The notes under the pieces are model-generated. The model worked only from the letters and a program-made list of their open reading frames with translations, was not told the origin of the DNA and did not search any database. Both the position numbers and the translations under genes were made by a program. A DNA stretch of 64,000 nt from Byssothecium circinans (taxonomy: Eukaryota; Ascomycota; Dothideomycetes; Pleosporales; Massarinaceae), in the NCBI GenBank assembly GCA_010015675.1, contig ML976985.1, positions 1,342,192 through 1,406,191 of the forward strand, given 5' to 3'. Of the stretch, positions 22,010 through 33,925 are shown piece by piece (the first letter of the stretch is position 1; every line of letters begins with the position of its first letter).

Positions 22010-22699
22010 GTCCAACTACAAAGGTTTCGAAAAGATCCCCTGGCATTGATAGCGATAGCTCAATGGCATTCTATATGGCTTTCACGAACAAACATCATCT
22101 TGCAACAATCGGTGTAGCCACGCATATTCCAACTCCAAACAGCTACCGCAGAGATCAGTAACATGCCAACGGCTCATCTGTCATGCAATTTGTAGAAGTA
22201 AAAGACGTGGGTGTGCAATTCGTAGTTGGATGCTGGCATTCGCTTCGCCGTGTGCGTGCAAGAACCGCTGTATCCAGGTCCAGCTGTTCACTGTGCATGT
22301 TGTACTTGAATTAGTCCTTCAAGCGTTATTTATCACGAATGGAGGCGAGCCAGGTAGTTCGCGCTGCGGAGAAAGGAAACGGGAATTGACACACCGACTC
22401 TGAAAGCACCAGTGAAGAGGAAGTGAAGTAGGTCAGGCCCTGGTAGACCATGGCACGCGTGTATGATTTGCGCCGAAGTGTCACCTCTAGCTGTATTCCT
22501 GATATATTGCTGGCTAATTATGCTTTTGGACATCGGGGGCCGATGAAAAGCCAGTCTGGTCGAGAAGATGGACCAACATATATCTATGGCATACATGCTT
22601 GCTCCGCATCATCGATCCAAGCAACCTCGTTCACGGATATGGTAGATAACTTCCTCGCCTACCTCGTATGCCCAGGCCTCGAGATACGTAGCTTTTTTT
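22010..22699. other. Intergenic region
   Basis: This is 3' flank between convergent genes. No gene, repeat or RNA is recognised. Confidence 0.4.
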
Positions 22700-24461
22700 C
22701 TAGAGCTGTTGGGCTGCATACTTTCGGCGGCGTATTAGGATCTTCTTGCTATAAGCTGGTCCTATACCGTCGGCCGATACTAGGTTCGCGGGGCGGCCCT
22801 CGCCATCGAGCAGCTTCATTTCGTAATTCAGCAGCAGATGCGACAAGATAACCTTTATCTCGTTGTTGAGGAAGAAGCGGCCCGGGCATGCGTGGGGACC
22901 ATGCCCGAAGGCGATCAGGTCATGCTGGCCAATGCCGGTCTCGATAAAGGTATACTTGCCGCCAACGCTGTTGTCGCCGCGCAGCTTGAGGAAGCGGTTG
23001 CCGTCGAACTCTCCTGGGTTGCCCCAGCGCTCCGGGTCCATGGCCATGAAGTATGCAGGAACGGCGAAGCAGCAGCCTTTAGGTAGCACCGTGCCATCAT
23101 GCAGAGTGATATCCTGCATGACCTTACGCTCGAACGTCAGTAGGCCCAGCGGGTGGATGCGCTGCGACTCCTTCATGAAGCTGTCTAGCTTACGTAGCTT
23201 AGGCATGCTGGACTTCTTCAAGTAGCTCTCATCCTCGTGCGATAACACCTCCGTTATTTCGTCGCGGATAGGACCAATGTACTCCGGCCGCGCCAGCAGG
23301 TCGAAGATAATGTGCGTAGTCAGCATAGTGGTGTTGTGTATAGCCGCCGTCGACACCACCAGCTGCGTGTGCGCGTGGACCGTCAGGTCGTTCTTCTTCT
23401 CCGCAGGCACGCTGTTAATGTGCCATGTCGTCAAATTGCTAGGCGCCTTGCCCTCGGCGATGAGTCGCAGCCGCTCGGGCACGATGCTTGCCAGGATCTT
23501 CTCCATCTGGTCCAGTGAGCGCTTAATGCCTCGCACTTCTTTCACCCAGTACTGGGCCAGCGGACGCAGCCAGGCCGGGTAGCGTGAGATGGCCTCAATC
23601 GCCTTGAAGGCGACGAAAGTGAAGTCAATGATGGACTGGAGGTAGTCAGGGTTGCGGTTGAGTTCAGGGCCGGCGAAGACGCGGCCAGAGACGAGAGCGA
23701 CAGCGCGCGTGAGGACATTGCCGAGAGCAATCTCCCTCCAGTCTGGAGGTAGTGGCGATGTTGGTCAGCGAACGGAATCTCTCTCGAGTTTTGCGTATAC
23801 GGCACTCTATCTGCCTGTAAGTGCACGTTTAACTTACCAACGCATTCGCCAAGGCTGCTATTGAAGGCGTACTCGGTCTCCTCAGAGATCTCCTTCATCA
23901 GGCTGCCGATATTTCGCGTCAGGTCGTGCTTGACGCAGTGGAGCAGGTGAGCAGGGTCGTGCCCAATAGATGTTGGGGTCAAGCGCGTGTATTGTGTAAA
24001 GAATCGCTAGCGGGTGTGTCAATTCGGCTCTGCAATCCCATGGCAGCCCTTACATCCGTGTTCTTCGCCTCAAGGGAGACGAACTCCTCCGGGAGGTAGC
24101 ATAGCTCGCTGATGAAGCGTTCAGGCAGGACCACGATCGTACCGTGCCGCGCCTTCAGCTGCCAGAGCTGGTCGCGGTACTGTAGAAAATAGTCAGCCAA
24201 GGACTGATCATCATCTCATTGATGCGTGTGCCAGCTTCCTACCTTCTCGCAGTTGATCGAAAGCGCATCTTGCAAAGCACCGAGCTCGACCTGGCCTTTC
24301 TTGACTTGGGAGATGTCAACGAGCGGCACATCAACAAGTATCGGGGGGGCGTGTTCGCGGGGCAGTGCGATGAAGAACGCGACCGCCAGCGCCAGCGCGC
24401 TCACGAGGATGGCACTCAGCGTCTGGTGCTGCACCGCGTATGCGTGAAGTTGGTCCAGCAT
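22700..24461 (-). CDS. Cytochrome P450 (ent-kaurene oxidase/CYP68-like), third of the region
   Basis: Four exons (24461-24243, 24179-24054, 24006-23838, 23742-22700) total 519 codons, 518 residues. N-terminal anchor (SAILVSALALAVAFFIAL), LTRNIGSLMKEISEE, SGRVFAGPELNRN, K-helix ESQR, LHDGTVLPKG, EFDGNRF and heme loop FGHGPHACPGRFF. Residues TAAIHNTTM form the I-helix region. It is of the same broad class as the P450 at 13.4-15.2 kb, so the two may act on the same hydrophobic scaffold. It is GC-richer than its flanks and shows no nonsense mutations. Confidence 0.92.
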
Positions 24462-24868
24462 GATTGCTGTTGCTGTGTAATGTCTGAAATATAGAGTGTG
24501 GATCAAGATTGTGTGTACTATCTAGGAGACTGTCTGCTATAAGTACGCGAGCTCAGTGCCAAGACCCTAGCAAACCTGTCCTATCGCTACTACTATTGTA
24601 TCTACCATCTCTAGAAATATTTTTATAACATAAAGCACTATCAAGCGCGCCACCCTATTAAGCGCGCTAGTTTTCCTTAGCAATATTAACTTAACGTTAC
24701 GTAACTTTATTATTATTATTATTTATAGTTAACCCCCAACTTTCACTTCGCACCGCCGGAGAATTCATAGAACTTAGTGCGACATTCCGTGGGGGCCTAA
24801 CAATGTTTATAACGGTGCGGAAATGGGGCCTGGGGTGTCCTCACCCGTTTACTTTGGAGTCGCTCTTC
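24462..24868. other. Promoter plus AT-rich repeat relic
   Basis: 24621-24724 is a diverged copy of a leader-like repeat also found at 45254, 46984 and 47241 (see finding). The rest is P450 promoter and AT-rich sequence with a short (att)n run near 24710. Confidence 0.5.
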
Positions 24869-26110
24869 GCACAGTCTAATCTCTCACTTTATTTCATCAT
24901 TCTGGCTAATGCCTTCTCTTCAATTCTTTTATCCGTGGCTGTTGCATCGACGACTCTTGCTTCACCTGTGGATATCGCTTCTCGTTAGAGCACCTTCGTT
25001 CACCCGGGAATGTTTGTCAACAAAGCCCAGTTTGACTTCACCAAAACACAAGTAGCGGTAAAGAAGGAGCCATAGAATGCAACGTATAAAGCCAGGAACT
25101 CGGAGGCCTGGGCGAAGATCTCCTGAGCTCCTTCGCCCGTCGCTCCAGTTCGTTGCGAGAACCCGGCTCTTCAGTGTATAACCAGGAGAAAGGATGCGCG
25201 GAGGATAGAAACGATGCGCTTGCCACATACTCGATGGCATTGAGATGGGTGGTTACGGGCGACAAACACTGCACCGCCAAAGCGATCGCTATCTTCGACG
25301 CTTGGAGTACAGTCCTGAAGAGCAACCTGAGCCCTAGCACGCCAGAGCAAGTGGGACTACAGTCCGGATGGGTGGCGAGCATATGGATGCGCGCTGCAGA
25401 AATCGTGCGATATACCGATGCCGGATAGTCTACGAGCAGCATATCCGCGTTCTAGACTATGCTCAAGAACGTCTATCTTCCATAGGTCAAGAATGGCAGT
25501 GATGACCACCCCGCAAGCTCGACTCCGTAATGCTCGAGACGCTTCAAGACATAGCCGTCCTCCTAGAAGATCGCACGCTCTACGACTCGGTCATGAAGCG
25601 CTTCAAGCAGCACGTCCCGTCATACATCTGCCTTGAGTCCGACGGCGCATACCCTGGGATTCCCGAATGGACAACAAAGTACCTGACTGAAGCCCGTGTG
25701 AAAGAGCTCTTGCAGAACGACGCATCGTGCGTCGAAGGCCGCACGATGGAAACTTGCCGCGATCTGGAGCATGGGAGTTACAGTCTCGCTTCCATCTCCA
25801 TATGATGGAAACTGCGAAGATTCAGGATAAGGATTTGTATTCCGGGGATTTGGGCAAGAAACAATAGACTGCGTTGGAAGTGCATGCTCCTCATGCCAAT
25901 GGAGGGTCTTCGCCGAGCTCAGTCTAGGAGAAGCTTGAAGTACAAGCTACTTCCTGTTGGAGAGCCTGTATATGCAGCACGTGCGACTAGATTGGGGAAC
26001 AGTTTGCCGAAGTCGAAGGCGTAGATTGAGGGAAGTAGGCTGGGGAGGTCGAATTCGTTATTACGTCGTGGGAGAGGTTGGCGCATGCCGAGAATCCTTC
26101 CTAGTTTGCC
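24869..26110 (+). pseudogene. Secreted alginate-lyase-like (PL family) protein pseudogene
   Basis: A signal-peptide-like stretch (ILLSVAVASTTLASPVDIAS) is followed by TAG (24986-24988), then TFVHPGMFVNKAQFDFTK, the usual start of fungal alginate-lyase-domain proteins, and another TAG (25073). Further blocks, in changing frames: GCAEDRNDALATYSMALRWV, AIAIFDAWSTVLKSN, WMRAAEIVRY, SVMLETLQDIAVLLEDRTLY, YICLESDGAYP, ETCRDLEHGSYSLASI, MMETAKIQ. Many stops and frameshifts make it non-functional. The intact family is an alpha/alpha-toroid polysaccharide lyase-like secreted enzyme. Confidence 0.75.
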
Positions 26111-26950
26111 TAGAAGACTTTCATGAATATACTGCCATTCTGATTTAACACTTCTCTGGGAAGAGCACAGTGTTAAATGTTCGAGTTAAGATATTTGGTA
26201 ATCAGTCGATACCTCATGCAGGTTTGTATTGGGAGCATTTTTCGTGATCGTGTGATGAGTGAAAGGGGTAGCGGGTGATGTCTCATTGAGATGATACTAG
26301 AGGCAATTTGGGCCGTAAAATCGTTTGCGTCTGATTGAAAGAGACCGCGAGCTTGGTATGGGAAGTCAAAGTAAGAAATCAAAAGTTTAATACGAATTGA
26401 GGGCCCGTGGTTGAGACGGAAAGCTATGACGTCATCTATAGCGCGTTTGACGCCTAGACGTGTTTCTCTTCACGCGTCTCCTTCACACCTTCTTCATCGT
26501 CATCAGAGCTACAAACCCGCGCCTCGTACAACTCTCATCATACTTCGTACAACACAAAGCTGGAATTCCCACGAGGTGAACAATGACGGCCACGACAATG
26601 CGTCATCGCCCGCAAAGGTCTCAAGATTGCTGGCACGATAGGGAGGTTTCTCAAAGTTTCACCGAAGCCTGCCTTCATCCTCGTCCTTTACCCCGGCGGC
26701 TCAAAATCTATGCTAAGGAACTCTGGGAAGGCGCTCGAAAACGGGAAGGACACTTTAGGCATGCAGATCGCGAAAGTTCTTCTATGCGAAGTGCATGACC
26801 AACCTGTGTATAAAAGGATGGAAGGCACTTTGAACGGGATGAACAATCCGTTACGGGATATCGCAAGTTTACGGAGGCATCTCAGCTGATGGGATATTCA
26901 AGGCCACTTCATTCACAAAATAACCTGTTCGAGGAAATACGGCAAATCAG
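26111..26950. other. Intergenic region with unassigned protein-like stretch
   Basis: Around 26620-26880 one plus-strand frame reads KPAFILVLYPGGSKSMLRNS and looks protein-like, but I recognise no family and find no start or intron structure. Nothing else is seen. Confidence 0.3.
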
Positions 26951-28621
26951 TTACAAGACATAGCGGAATGCTAGGTTCTCTCGGTCCGTCAGATCCAGCT
27001 GTCGCGCATCCACCACTACTTCCGTAGTTTCTCCGCCTTCATCCGAATGCTGGACTATACCTACTTCTTGAATCTTTCCTAGTCGATCTAGTTCGTCTCT
27101 TCTCTTGTTCTCCTTGACCAAATACCAACGCAAGTAGAGAACTATGAGGGCAGGCAGCACGCATGCAACGCCCAAGATGACGGCCCACGTTATGATATAC
27201 CGCGGTGCATACTTGGGCTGGAACAGCTGCGGTGAGAGGATATTACCCAGTCCGTAGCCAACATGGTACAGTGCAATCACGGCTGTCTTCTTGGTATACC
27301 CGGCCGAGCAGTTGACGGCCCATATCATGACTACACTATACGGAATACCACCGGTCGCACGGATCCAGATAGCCGTCAAAAGTCCCCAACGATTGCTCCA
27401 AGGCAGCGCAATGAGCAGGATGCATGATACGATCGGCGGGATGTAAGCAACGGCAGACAACGCGCGACAATTCTTCGTCTTTGCGAGTATGATCGCCGCA
27501 GCTCCGAGGGAAGCGAGTGCCGTCAAGCCATTGATGCATCCGAGTAGCGTCGTCTGAAGAGTTGTGAAACCGAACGACTTAATGATGAGCGAATACTGAT
27601 TAGTCAGTCCATTCGCCATCTCCTGCGACCAGGCATGTAAGAAGAAGAGCCAGGTCTTGGGGTCCTTCAAGGCTTCGACGAACTGATATCGCTTGAACCG
27701 CTTCTGCTCGATACCGGAGTGGTTGCTGGAGATGCGCATAATAGCCTGGGCGCGCTCTTCCTAGGTGAAGAAGTGCGCGTTGAGTGGGCTATCGGGGAAA
27801 AGCACCCAAACGAAAGCGCCGAAGATTACGGTCAAAATACCAGTGATGACCATGAACCATTTCCATGGCGAGAAGCTTTTCGTATCGATCCATAGGACTC
27901 CGTACGATAAAAGGCCGGACGTTATGGGGCTTGAGTTGACAGCTGCCCACATGACGGGCATGAGAACTGACTGCTCGTCGTAGGTGAAGAACATGGAGCG
28001 GATAAGCAAAAAGGCGGGGACAATGCACGCTTCAGCAACGCTGAGAAGAAAGCAAACTGCGAAAAGCGATGCAAAATTGTTGCAGAGTATGTGTAGGAGT
28101 AGAATAGAGCCCCTTGCATTACGTGAGTGTGCCTGCTTTGACAGGACAAGGGAGACTTACCAGACGATTAGGTTACCTGCCAGTCATTTTGCAACCGAAA
28201 AACGCTGGAGAGCTAGGTTTCTGAGGCCACTCCGCTAATAGATATCCAAGGTAGAAGATTGATAACAGCCAATTGTACTGATTCGGGCTCAACTTTGCAT
28301 CGTTCATGATCCCCAAAGATCGCTGAAATTCCAGGCTGTATTTGATCAGCGTCGCACGCGATAGTTGTAGTGTAGAGGGTCACTCACTGTCTGCTTATCA
28401 ATGCACATCAGATGGTACCCAATGCACAAGAAGGGCAGAATCTAGTGTATGAGTGTCTTCTGGATGCGTCTTGCTTCCTCGGGCGTGGGTTCTTGGACTT
28501 TTACTTGCGAGAAGAGCTTGTAGCTCTCATCCACATATCGATCTGGAAGCTTTGGCGCTGCATCGGGCTGTGACGCCTCGGTGGCCTCATTGCAGATATG
28601 TGTAAGAAGTTTGGACGACAT
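26951..28621 (-). pseudogene. Dal5-type (allantoate permease family) MFS transporter pseudogene
   Basis: The N-terminus MSSKLLTHICNEATEASQPD (28621) leads to RIQKTLIH, then TAG (28444-28442) where Trp of the first helix is expected, then ILPFLCIGYHLMCIDKQ. The next exon has LSPNQYNWLLSIFYLGYLLAEW, a one-base frameshift near 28210, and a TGA (28186-28184) in AKxLAGNLIVW. VAEACIVPAFLLIRSM and LFPDSPLNAHFFT follow, then TAG (27763-27761) before EERAQAI; the C-terminal half (27739-26951) is open. Two Trp-type stops, one further stop and a frameshift abolish a ~500-residue anion:cation symporter-type permease. Confidence 0.85.
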
Positions 28622-29069
28622 GGTTGCTCTGTACCTAATAGATTGTCAATTGCGGCTATCTCCCAAGTAAGGTACCTTTACTTACGACCATTATTCCCGC
28701 CATCGGATGCTGCCCTCAACGACAGTTCATTCGACCATACATGGGTGTGATGATGAACGCAAGTGATCACCTCTCAACCATATCGAACTCCACTCTTCTT
28801 CCCTAAAAGCTTGACCCGACTTGGAAAGCCACCACGAAGCGGTTGAACAATGGTGCTTCGCATAACATTAGCGAAGCCTCGTGGCATGTGTTGCGTGCTC
28901 GGCGCTAGGCTGGAGATAAGACCGAATCGCAATTGATCTTGCATATTGCGTCACTGTGCAACATCGCAAAATGAGCTCCGAACCGGAACAGCAGAACCGG
29001 CGACTCTAATAAATTGGATTGCAGTACTTCTTTTTAGAAAGGCTAAGCAGTCAACTTTGAGTACGCACG
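28622..29069. promoter_or_regulatory. Divergent intergenic region (MFS pseudogene / FAD monooxygenase)
   Basis: About 450 bp between two head-to-head starts. It is presumed to hold both promoters; no specific site is identified. Confidence 0.35.
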
Positions 29070-30418
29070 ATGGTAGAAATCGCAGAACTTCAAATCGCCG
29101 TGGTCGGTGCCGGTATCGCGGGCTTGACAGCAGCCATCGCTCTTGCGAACCATCCCGGTGTCGATGTTCAGATTTACGAGCGCGCGACAAAGCTACAAGA
29201 AATTGGGGCGTCAATTGCATTGGGACCCAATGGCATGAGAACGCTTGATCGATTGGGAATTCACAATGCCTTGGACGATGAGATCGCTTTTCGCAACACT
29301 AAAACCAAGTTACCTCACATTTATCGGTTAGTCATTCCAGATCTCTAAAATTCATCACTGACAGGAAGGCTAGCCATTTCAAGACGAACGAGATCGTAGC
29401 AGCTGACAACTACGAAGGCCACGTTGATCGCCGTCACTACACCTCCAGGTTCTACCGTGCTCATCTGCAACAAGCTTTACTCGAACACATCGACTCTTCC
29501 CAAATCCATCTGGGCAAATCTTTCCAATCAGTCACCTTCGACGAATCCATTAAGAAGCTGGTTATCAAGTTCTTTGACGGCACGATCGCACAAGCAGATG
29601 TCCTTCTCGGGTCCGATGGCATTCAATCGCCCGTGCGACGACACTTCGTTCCAACGTCAGGCACCAAATGGACCGGATGGGTAACTTTCCGTTCTGTCTT
29701 CCCCATTTCGCACGTTGCGCATATCAAAGACCTCCCGGACGAAGCGAACCATTACTGGGGTCACGACCGAACGCTATTTCTTTCGAAACTTGGGAAAGAT
29801 CTGTTCACTGTCGTGGGAAGTTACCAATCCGACCCTGATGCCGCTGATGCGCCGTATAAGGATGCTGTGTGGGATCAAGATGGCGATGTTCGTGTGCTGA
29901 AGGAGTATTACAAAGACTGGAGTCCGCTCATTCGTGCTATCGTCGATGCAGTGCCGTACACTCGCATCTACCCAAACGCCGCAGCACATGGTCTGGATTC
30001 TTGGGTCTTGGGTAACGGCCGTGTTACGCTTGCAGGAGATGCTGCACATGCTCATGGAGGAGCTTTCGCTGCGGGCGGCAGTCTCGCTATCGATGATGCG
30101 TGGGCTTTCGCATCTGCTATTAAACATGTGTTTCCTGAGCATGCAACGTCAGCGCCATCGGAAGAGGACATTGCGAGGGCACTCAATTTATACGATCGCA
30201 CGCGGAGACCGCATACAGATCGCGTGCTGCACAATGTGCACTCGGGGAATAAGGCGAAAGTTGCCCGCATTGGAAGGTCGGAAACAGATGAGGAGTTGAG
30301 GGAGAGAATCAAGAAGAGGGAGAGTCCAAGTTGGATACATGAACACGATGTTGTCTCTACTTTCGCAAAGGTAGTTAAGGGTGACATCAGAAGTGAAAGA
30401 GTAGAGGCGAGGTTGTAA
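29070..30418 (+). CDS. FAD-dependent monooxygenase (salicylate hydroxylase-like)
   Basis: Two exons (29070-29326, 29365-30418; 38-bp intron) encode 436 residues. The N-terminal Rossmann fold LQIAVVGAGIAGLTAAIAL (GxGxxG), ALGPNGMRTLDRLG, ADVLLGSDGIQSPVRR (the DG motif binding FAD and NADPH) and VTLAGDAAHAHGGAFAAGGS (GD motif) are all intact. This is a class A flavoprotein that hydroxylates aromatic substrates. The 38-bp intron is short even for fungi, but it restores HIYRKASHFK. The substrate is unknown; it faces an esterase gene and may act in aromatic degradation or metabolite tailoring. Confidence 0.9.
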
Positions 30419-30584
30419 AGTATTTACTGCTTGGATTAAATTCGTACAGTGATGTATGCATACCTTAGACTATATCATCAAGTTCAATTGTACGTAGGCA
30501 TGACGTGATCAACGTAGATATGGTGGATTGGCATTGGACGTTTTTTCTAGGCAGGCTAGCGGTTTTCTGCACCGTCACGTCCGC

Positions 30585-31514
30585 CTACCTTTTCCTCTTC
30601 TCCAAAATCCACTCAAAAAGCTCGATATCACCATACGCCCTCGTCCAACTATCATGCATCAAATCTGGATACTTCGTGAAGTTCACGTCTTCCTCCTTTG
30701 CACCATACTTTTTCAATGCGTTGACCATCTGCTGCGACGCTCGGAGAGGTATGATATCGTCGAGTCCGCCGTGGAAAATCCTGCAATGAAATACATCAGC
30801 ACTATCTCCTTCATCAGTTCAAGTGAAGACCCCGACGACTTACCAATGCGGCACGCTCTTAATAAGGCTCGCACGAATATTGTCTCCACCTCCACAGATC
30901 GGTACCAAACACGAAAACCGTTCCGGTTCATGCATACCCAAATCCCACGTTCCATACCCACCCATAGAAAACCCCGTCACGCACACTCTCTCTACATCGA
31001 CGCGATACCGCTCCTGAATCTCATCAAGCAGCGCAGACAGAATCGAAGAATTCCAGCCATACCCGTACTCCATGTTCAGACTCGGTGTAACAGTAATGAA
31101 GTTCTCCGCGACAAAACTGCACACTTTCGGATCTACTAGTTTGGAGGAGTTATCGCCTTGTTGGTTTTGCTTCTTCAGACCTTTGCGCAAGCGTTCGGCA
31201 ATTGGAATGTCAATACTTGGCGGATCAATTCCGCTTTTCAATTTGTCGTATGCGAGGATGAGTTTGGGAATTCCGTGGCGGAGAGTGACGTATGATTCGT
31301 TTGGCCGTCGTTGAGATTCTCCCGCGCCGTGGAGGAAGAGGATCACGGGCCATTTCTTCTCGGAGGAAGAATCGTAGTCAGGTGGCAGCGACACATAGTG
31401 TTCGTAGCCAAAGGGCGCATTGGATTTCCGTTGGTCGAAGTATTCGAACGAGATGTGAGTTGTTTGAGCGTGAGGATGACCCGGGTCTTTTGGAGCGGGT
31501 GGCGACGCTGCCAT
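30585..31514 (-). CDS. Alpha/beta hydrolase (carboxylesterase/phospholipase-like)
   Basis: Two exons (31514-30844, 30780-30585; 63-bp intron) starting at MAASPPAPKDP give 288 residues; an upstream in-frame ATG (31640) would add 42. VILFLHGAGES (oxyanion-hole HG), CVTGFSMGGYGTWDLG (nucleophile GFSMG), IFHGGLDDIIPL (acid) and DLMHDSWTRAY (His) complete the Ser-Asp-His triad. Family resemblance is to the PHB-depolymerase/dienelactone-type esterases. No signal peptide is seen, so it is probably cytosolic. It converges on the FAD monooxygenase with ~165 bp between stops. Confidence 0.88.
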
Positions 31515-31640
31515 GGCGCTGATTTTGTCCGGTATGTTTTTCGGACCGCGTTTTGCTGTGTGGAAGTCATGAAGAGCGTTTGGATTTATGAGGGGATTAT
31601 CACGGATGATGGGTGTGCGTGTGTTGCCACCTCGCGTCAT

Positions 31641-32179
31641 GTTGACGAAGCGTTGATAGGTTTGTCGTTACGAGAAATGTCAGAACGGCTTTTCTCTCAT
31701 TTGCACACTGCAAAGAAGGAAATCACGTCGGACTTTCTGTTGGTTTGATTGTTGACGATGCGTCGCCGCCTTTGAACAAGCGCGTACTCGTACGCGCTCA
31801 ATAATAGATGTAAAGATCTACCCAGTGTCCTACATTTTAGTGAAGAGTCTAGCGACAAAGCAGCCTAGCCTACTGTGTCCACGGACATTAACATCTAAAT
31901 GATAGAACATGTAGACGGAACGTGAGTGAGGACGGATTTAAACGCGGTAATGCATCTGTCGTAAATACTTCTGATAGCATTTATGATCTTTCCCCACCCT
32001 CTTGGGGTTGTTGTGACCACACATGGATACTCAAAGTTTTTGGGAGTGCAGTGTACTGTACATATATTGCTGTATTGAAAACCGGCAATCTCTTGACGTA
32101 AAGCCTTCAAGACCATCGGGCAAACGACCATCTTCGACTACCCATCTCCTTTCATTCACGCTGCAAGCAGCGCTCGGGT
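31641..32179. other. Intergenic region
   Basis: No gene or repeat is recognised. It separates the esterase start from the end of the SDR pseudogene. Confidence 0.4.
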
Positions 32180-33291
32180 TCATTCCTTGGCACTCCAGTC
32201 TAACAGCGCATCCGACCCGAGCTTGTCTTTGACAATCCGCTCGCTCAAATCCCACAACGAGGCACCCAGCTTCTCGTCGCTGGCTTGCGAGGTCTCTTTG
32301 CCTGGTTGGCCCTGCGGAAAAGTCAGTTGACTCAATCTCTTTCTTTGCGCAATCATCGTGGAGTTTAAAGTGCTTACCGGATCGTTGAAGTAGTAACCAT
32401 TCAAATCCTTATCTTCGATCTCCTGAGAAGTCAAAGCCTATAGCGCGCTGTAGGACCCCTGCTCAACATCGCGACCGGCGAACAACATAGCATTACTGAG
32501 AAGCTTGCCTGTGATACCGGGGTATGCGTCTTTCCACTGCTGTTGCATCGCCGTGTTCACTGCGCCGGGATGCACGGAAATAGCGTACACATTGTCGCCA
32601 TTTGGCTTGATAACGCGATCCCTCAGTCCGAACTTCGCGAACAGGATCATCGCTAGCTTTGTGCGTGCGTATAGTCGCGTTGGACCTATGGAACTGTCGT
32701 TAATCTCTTCCAAGCTGCCGAAGTGGACATCCGGTGGCGCGCCGCGATGCATCTCACTTGACTCGAAGACCACTCGCGGAGCAGGCTTCTCATCCAGCTT
32801 CCCGGTCTTGCGAAGTAGCGGCCATAGCTGATTACATACGTAGTAATGACCGAGGTAGTTCACGCCAAAGTGTCAATCGATGCCATCTGAATCTTCGCCG
32901 TACTGGTTGGTGTTGATACCTGCAGAGAGCACTAGGAAGTCGAGTCGATCTAGCGAGTTGCGTATCTCGGTAAAGACCTCCTTAACTTCTTTCAGGTTCC
33001 CCATGTCGCAGTGCTTCCACTCGACCTGTGCATCAGCCTTCTCTTTCCTGATGGCCTCGATGGCATCGGATCCTTGCTCCTCTTTGCGGTTTACCATGAT
33101 AACTTTGACACCGGCGAGAGCGAGCGCGCGGCTCACTTCATAACCGCATGTAACTTTAGCTCATGCCAATATAAGAGTGAATTGACGTACCCAATACCGA
33201 GCGCACCGCCAGTGACGACTGCTACTCGTCCATTGAGGTTCTCGGGATGGACTTCTTTCGGTCCGACGGCTTTGTGGAGTACGGATTGCAT
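32180..33291 (-). pseudogene. Short-chain dehydrogenase/reductase pseudogene
   Basis: It starts MQSVLHKAVGPKEVHPENL and has NGRVAVVTGGALGIG (cofactor-binding TGxxxGxG), YEVSRALALAGVKVIM, LDFLVLSAGIN (NAG-like), FGVNYLGHYYVCNQLW, RVVFESSEMHRG and the catalytic YARTK (YxxxK). In-frame stops are TGA (32875-32873, before HFGVNYLG) and TAG (32440-32438, in YSALxALTSQE). The first intron (from about 33192) lacks a clean AG acceptor. The last intron (after YYFNDP) is normal. The family is of the WW-domain oxidoreductase/retinol dehydrogenase-like fungal SDRs. Two stops make loss of function likely unless the assembly is wrong. Confidence 0.85.
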
Positions 33292-33925
33292 ATTGTTTGT
33301 GCTGTCGTGCAGTATTAACTATGATAGAATTGAGGTGAACTGAATATGAGGATGGCAGGATTGATGCGCTTTATCTTTGTAGTTGTGGTCGTTTTGAGTT
33401 ACACCTTCGTGACGTCTGTGCATTTTCCTAGTCATTACGTCAGGTATACATCATGCAGCACCAACTCTGCAATTTCGAGAAGCAACAGCATACCAGAAGG
33501 TTTATGCCTGCATAATGGGTTGAAGTTGCTTGCGATGCAGGAGTGGCACGTTCCCGGCGTCTTTCACGCTATCTCCGTCGGACCTTCGCGTTTCGTCCGA
33601 GAACCTATCTTTCCCATATGAGTTCTCATGAAGACTAATGCTGGAAAGTTCTCCATCAGACTCGCAGATGACCGTATAGGTAAAAAAACGTACACGTGTT
33701 CGTACTATTCTTTGTGATGCTCAACGACCGCCCATCGTCAGGCCTCGGTGTCTGGAAGTTTTTTGACAATATTGAACCTCTACGCTAACCGACCGACGTC
33801 CAGCTAGGGGATTGTTGTCGTCGCTTTCCAGGCTCGAGGCAATACCAGAGAAAGCTAGTGAGAAATGCTGGAATGCAACGCTGTTGACGTCTGTGAAAGC
33901 CACTCCACTCCAAAGCTCAAACACC
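33292..33925. other. Intergenic region
   Basis: Contains the SDR promoter side and the 3' flank of the MFS transporter. No feature is recognised. Confidence 0.4.

Noticed and set aside
24803..24988. Small secreted protein (61 codons with signal peptide)
   Set aside because: The stop is followed in frame by the conserved start of the alginate-lyase-like domain, so it is the broken N-terminus of that pseudogene.
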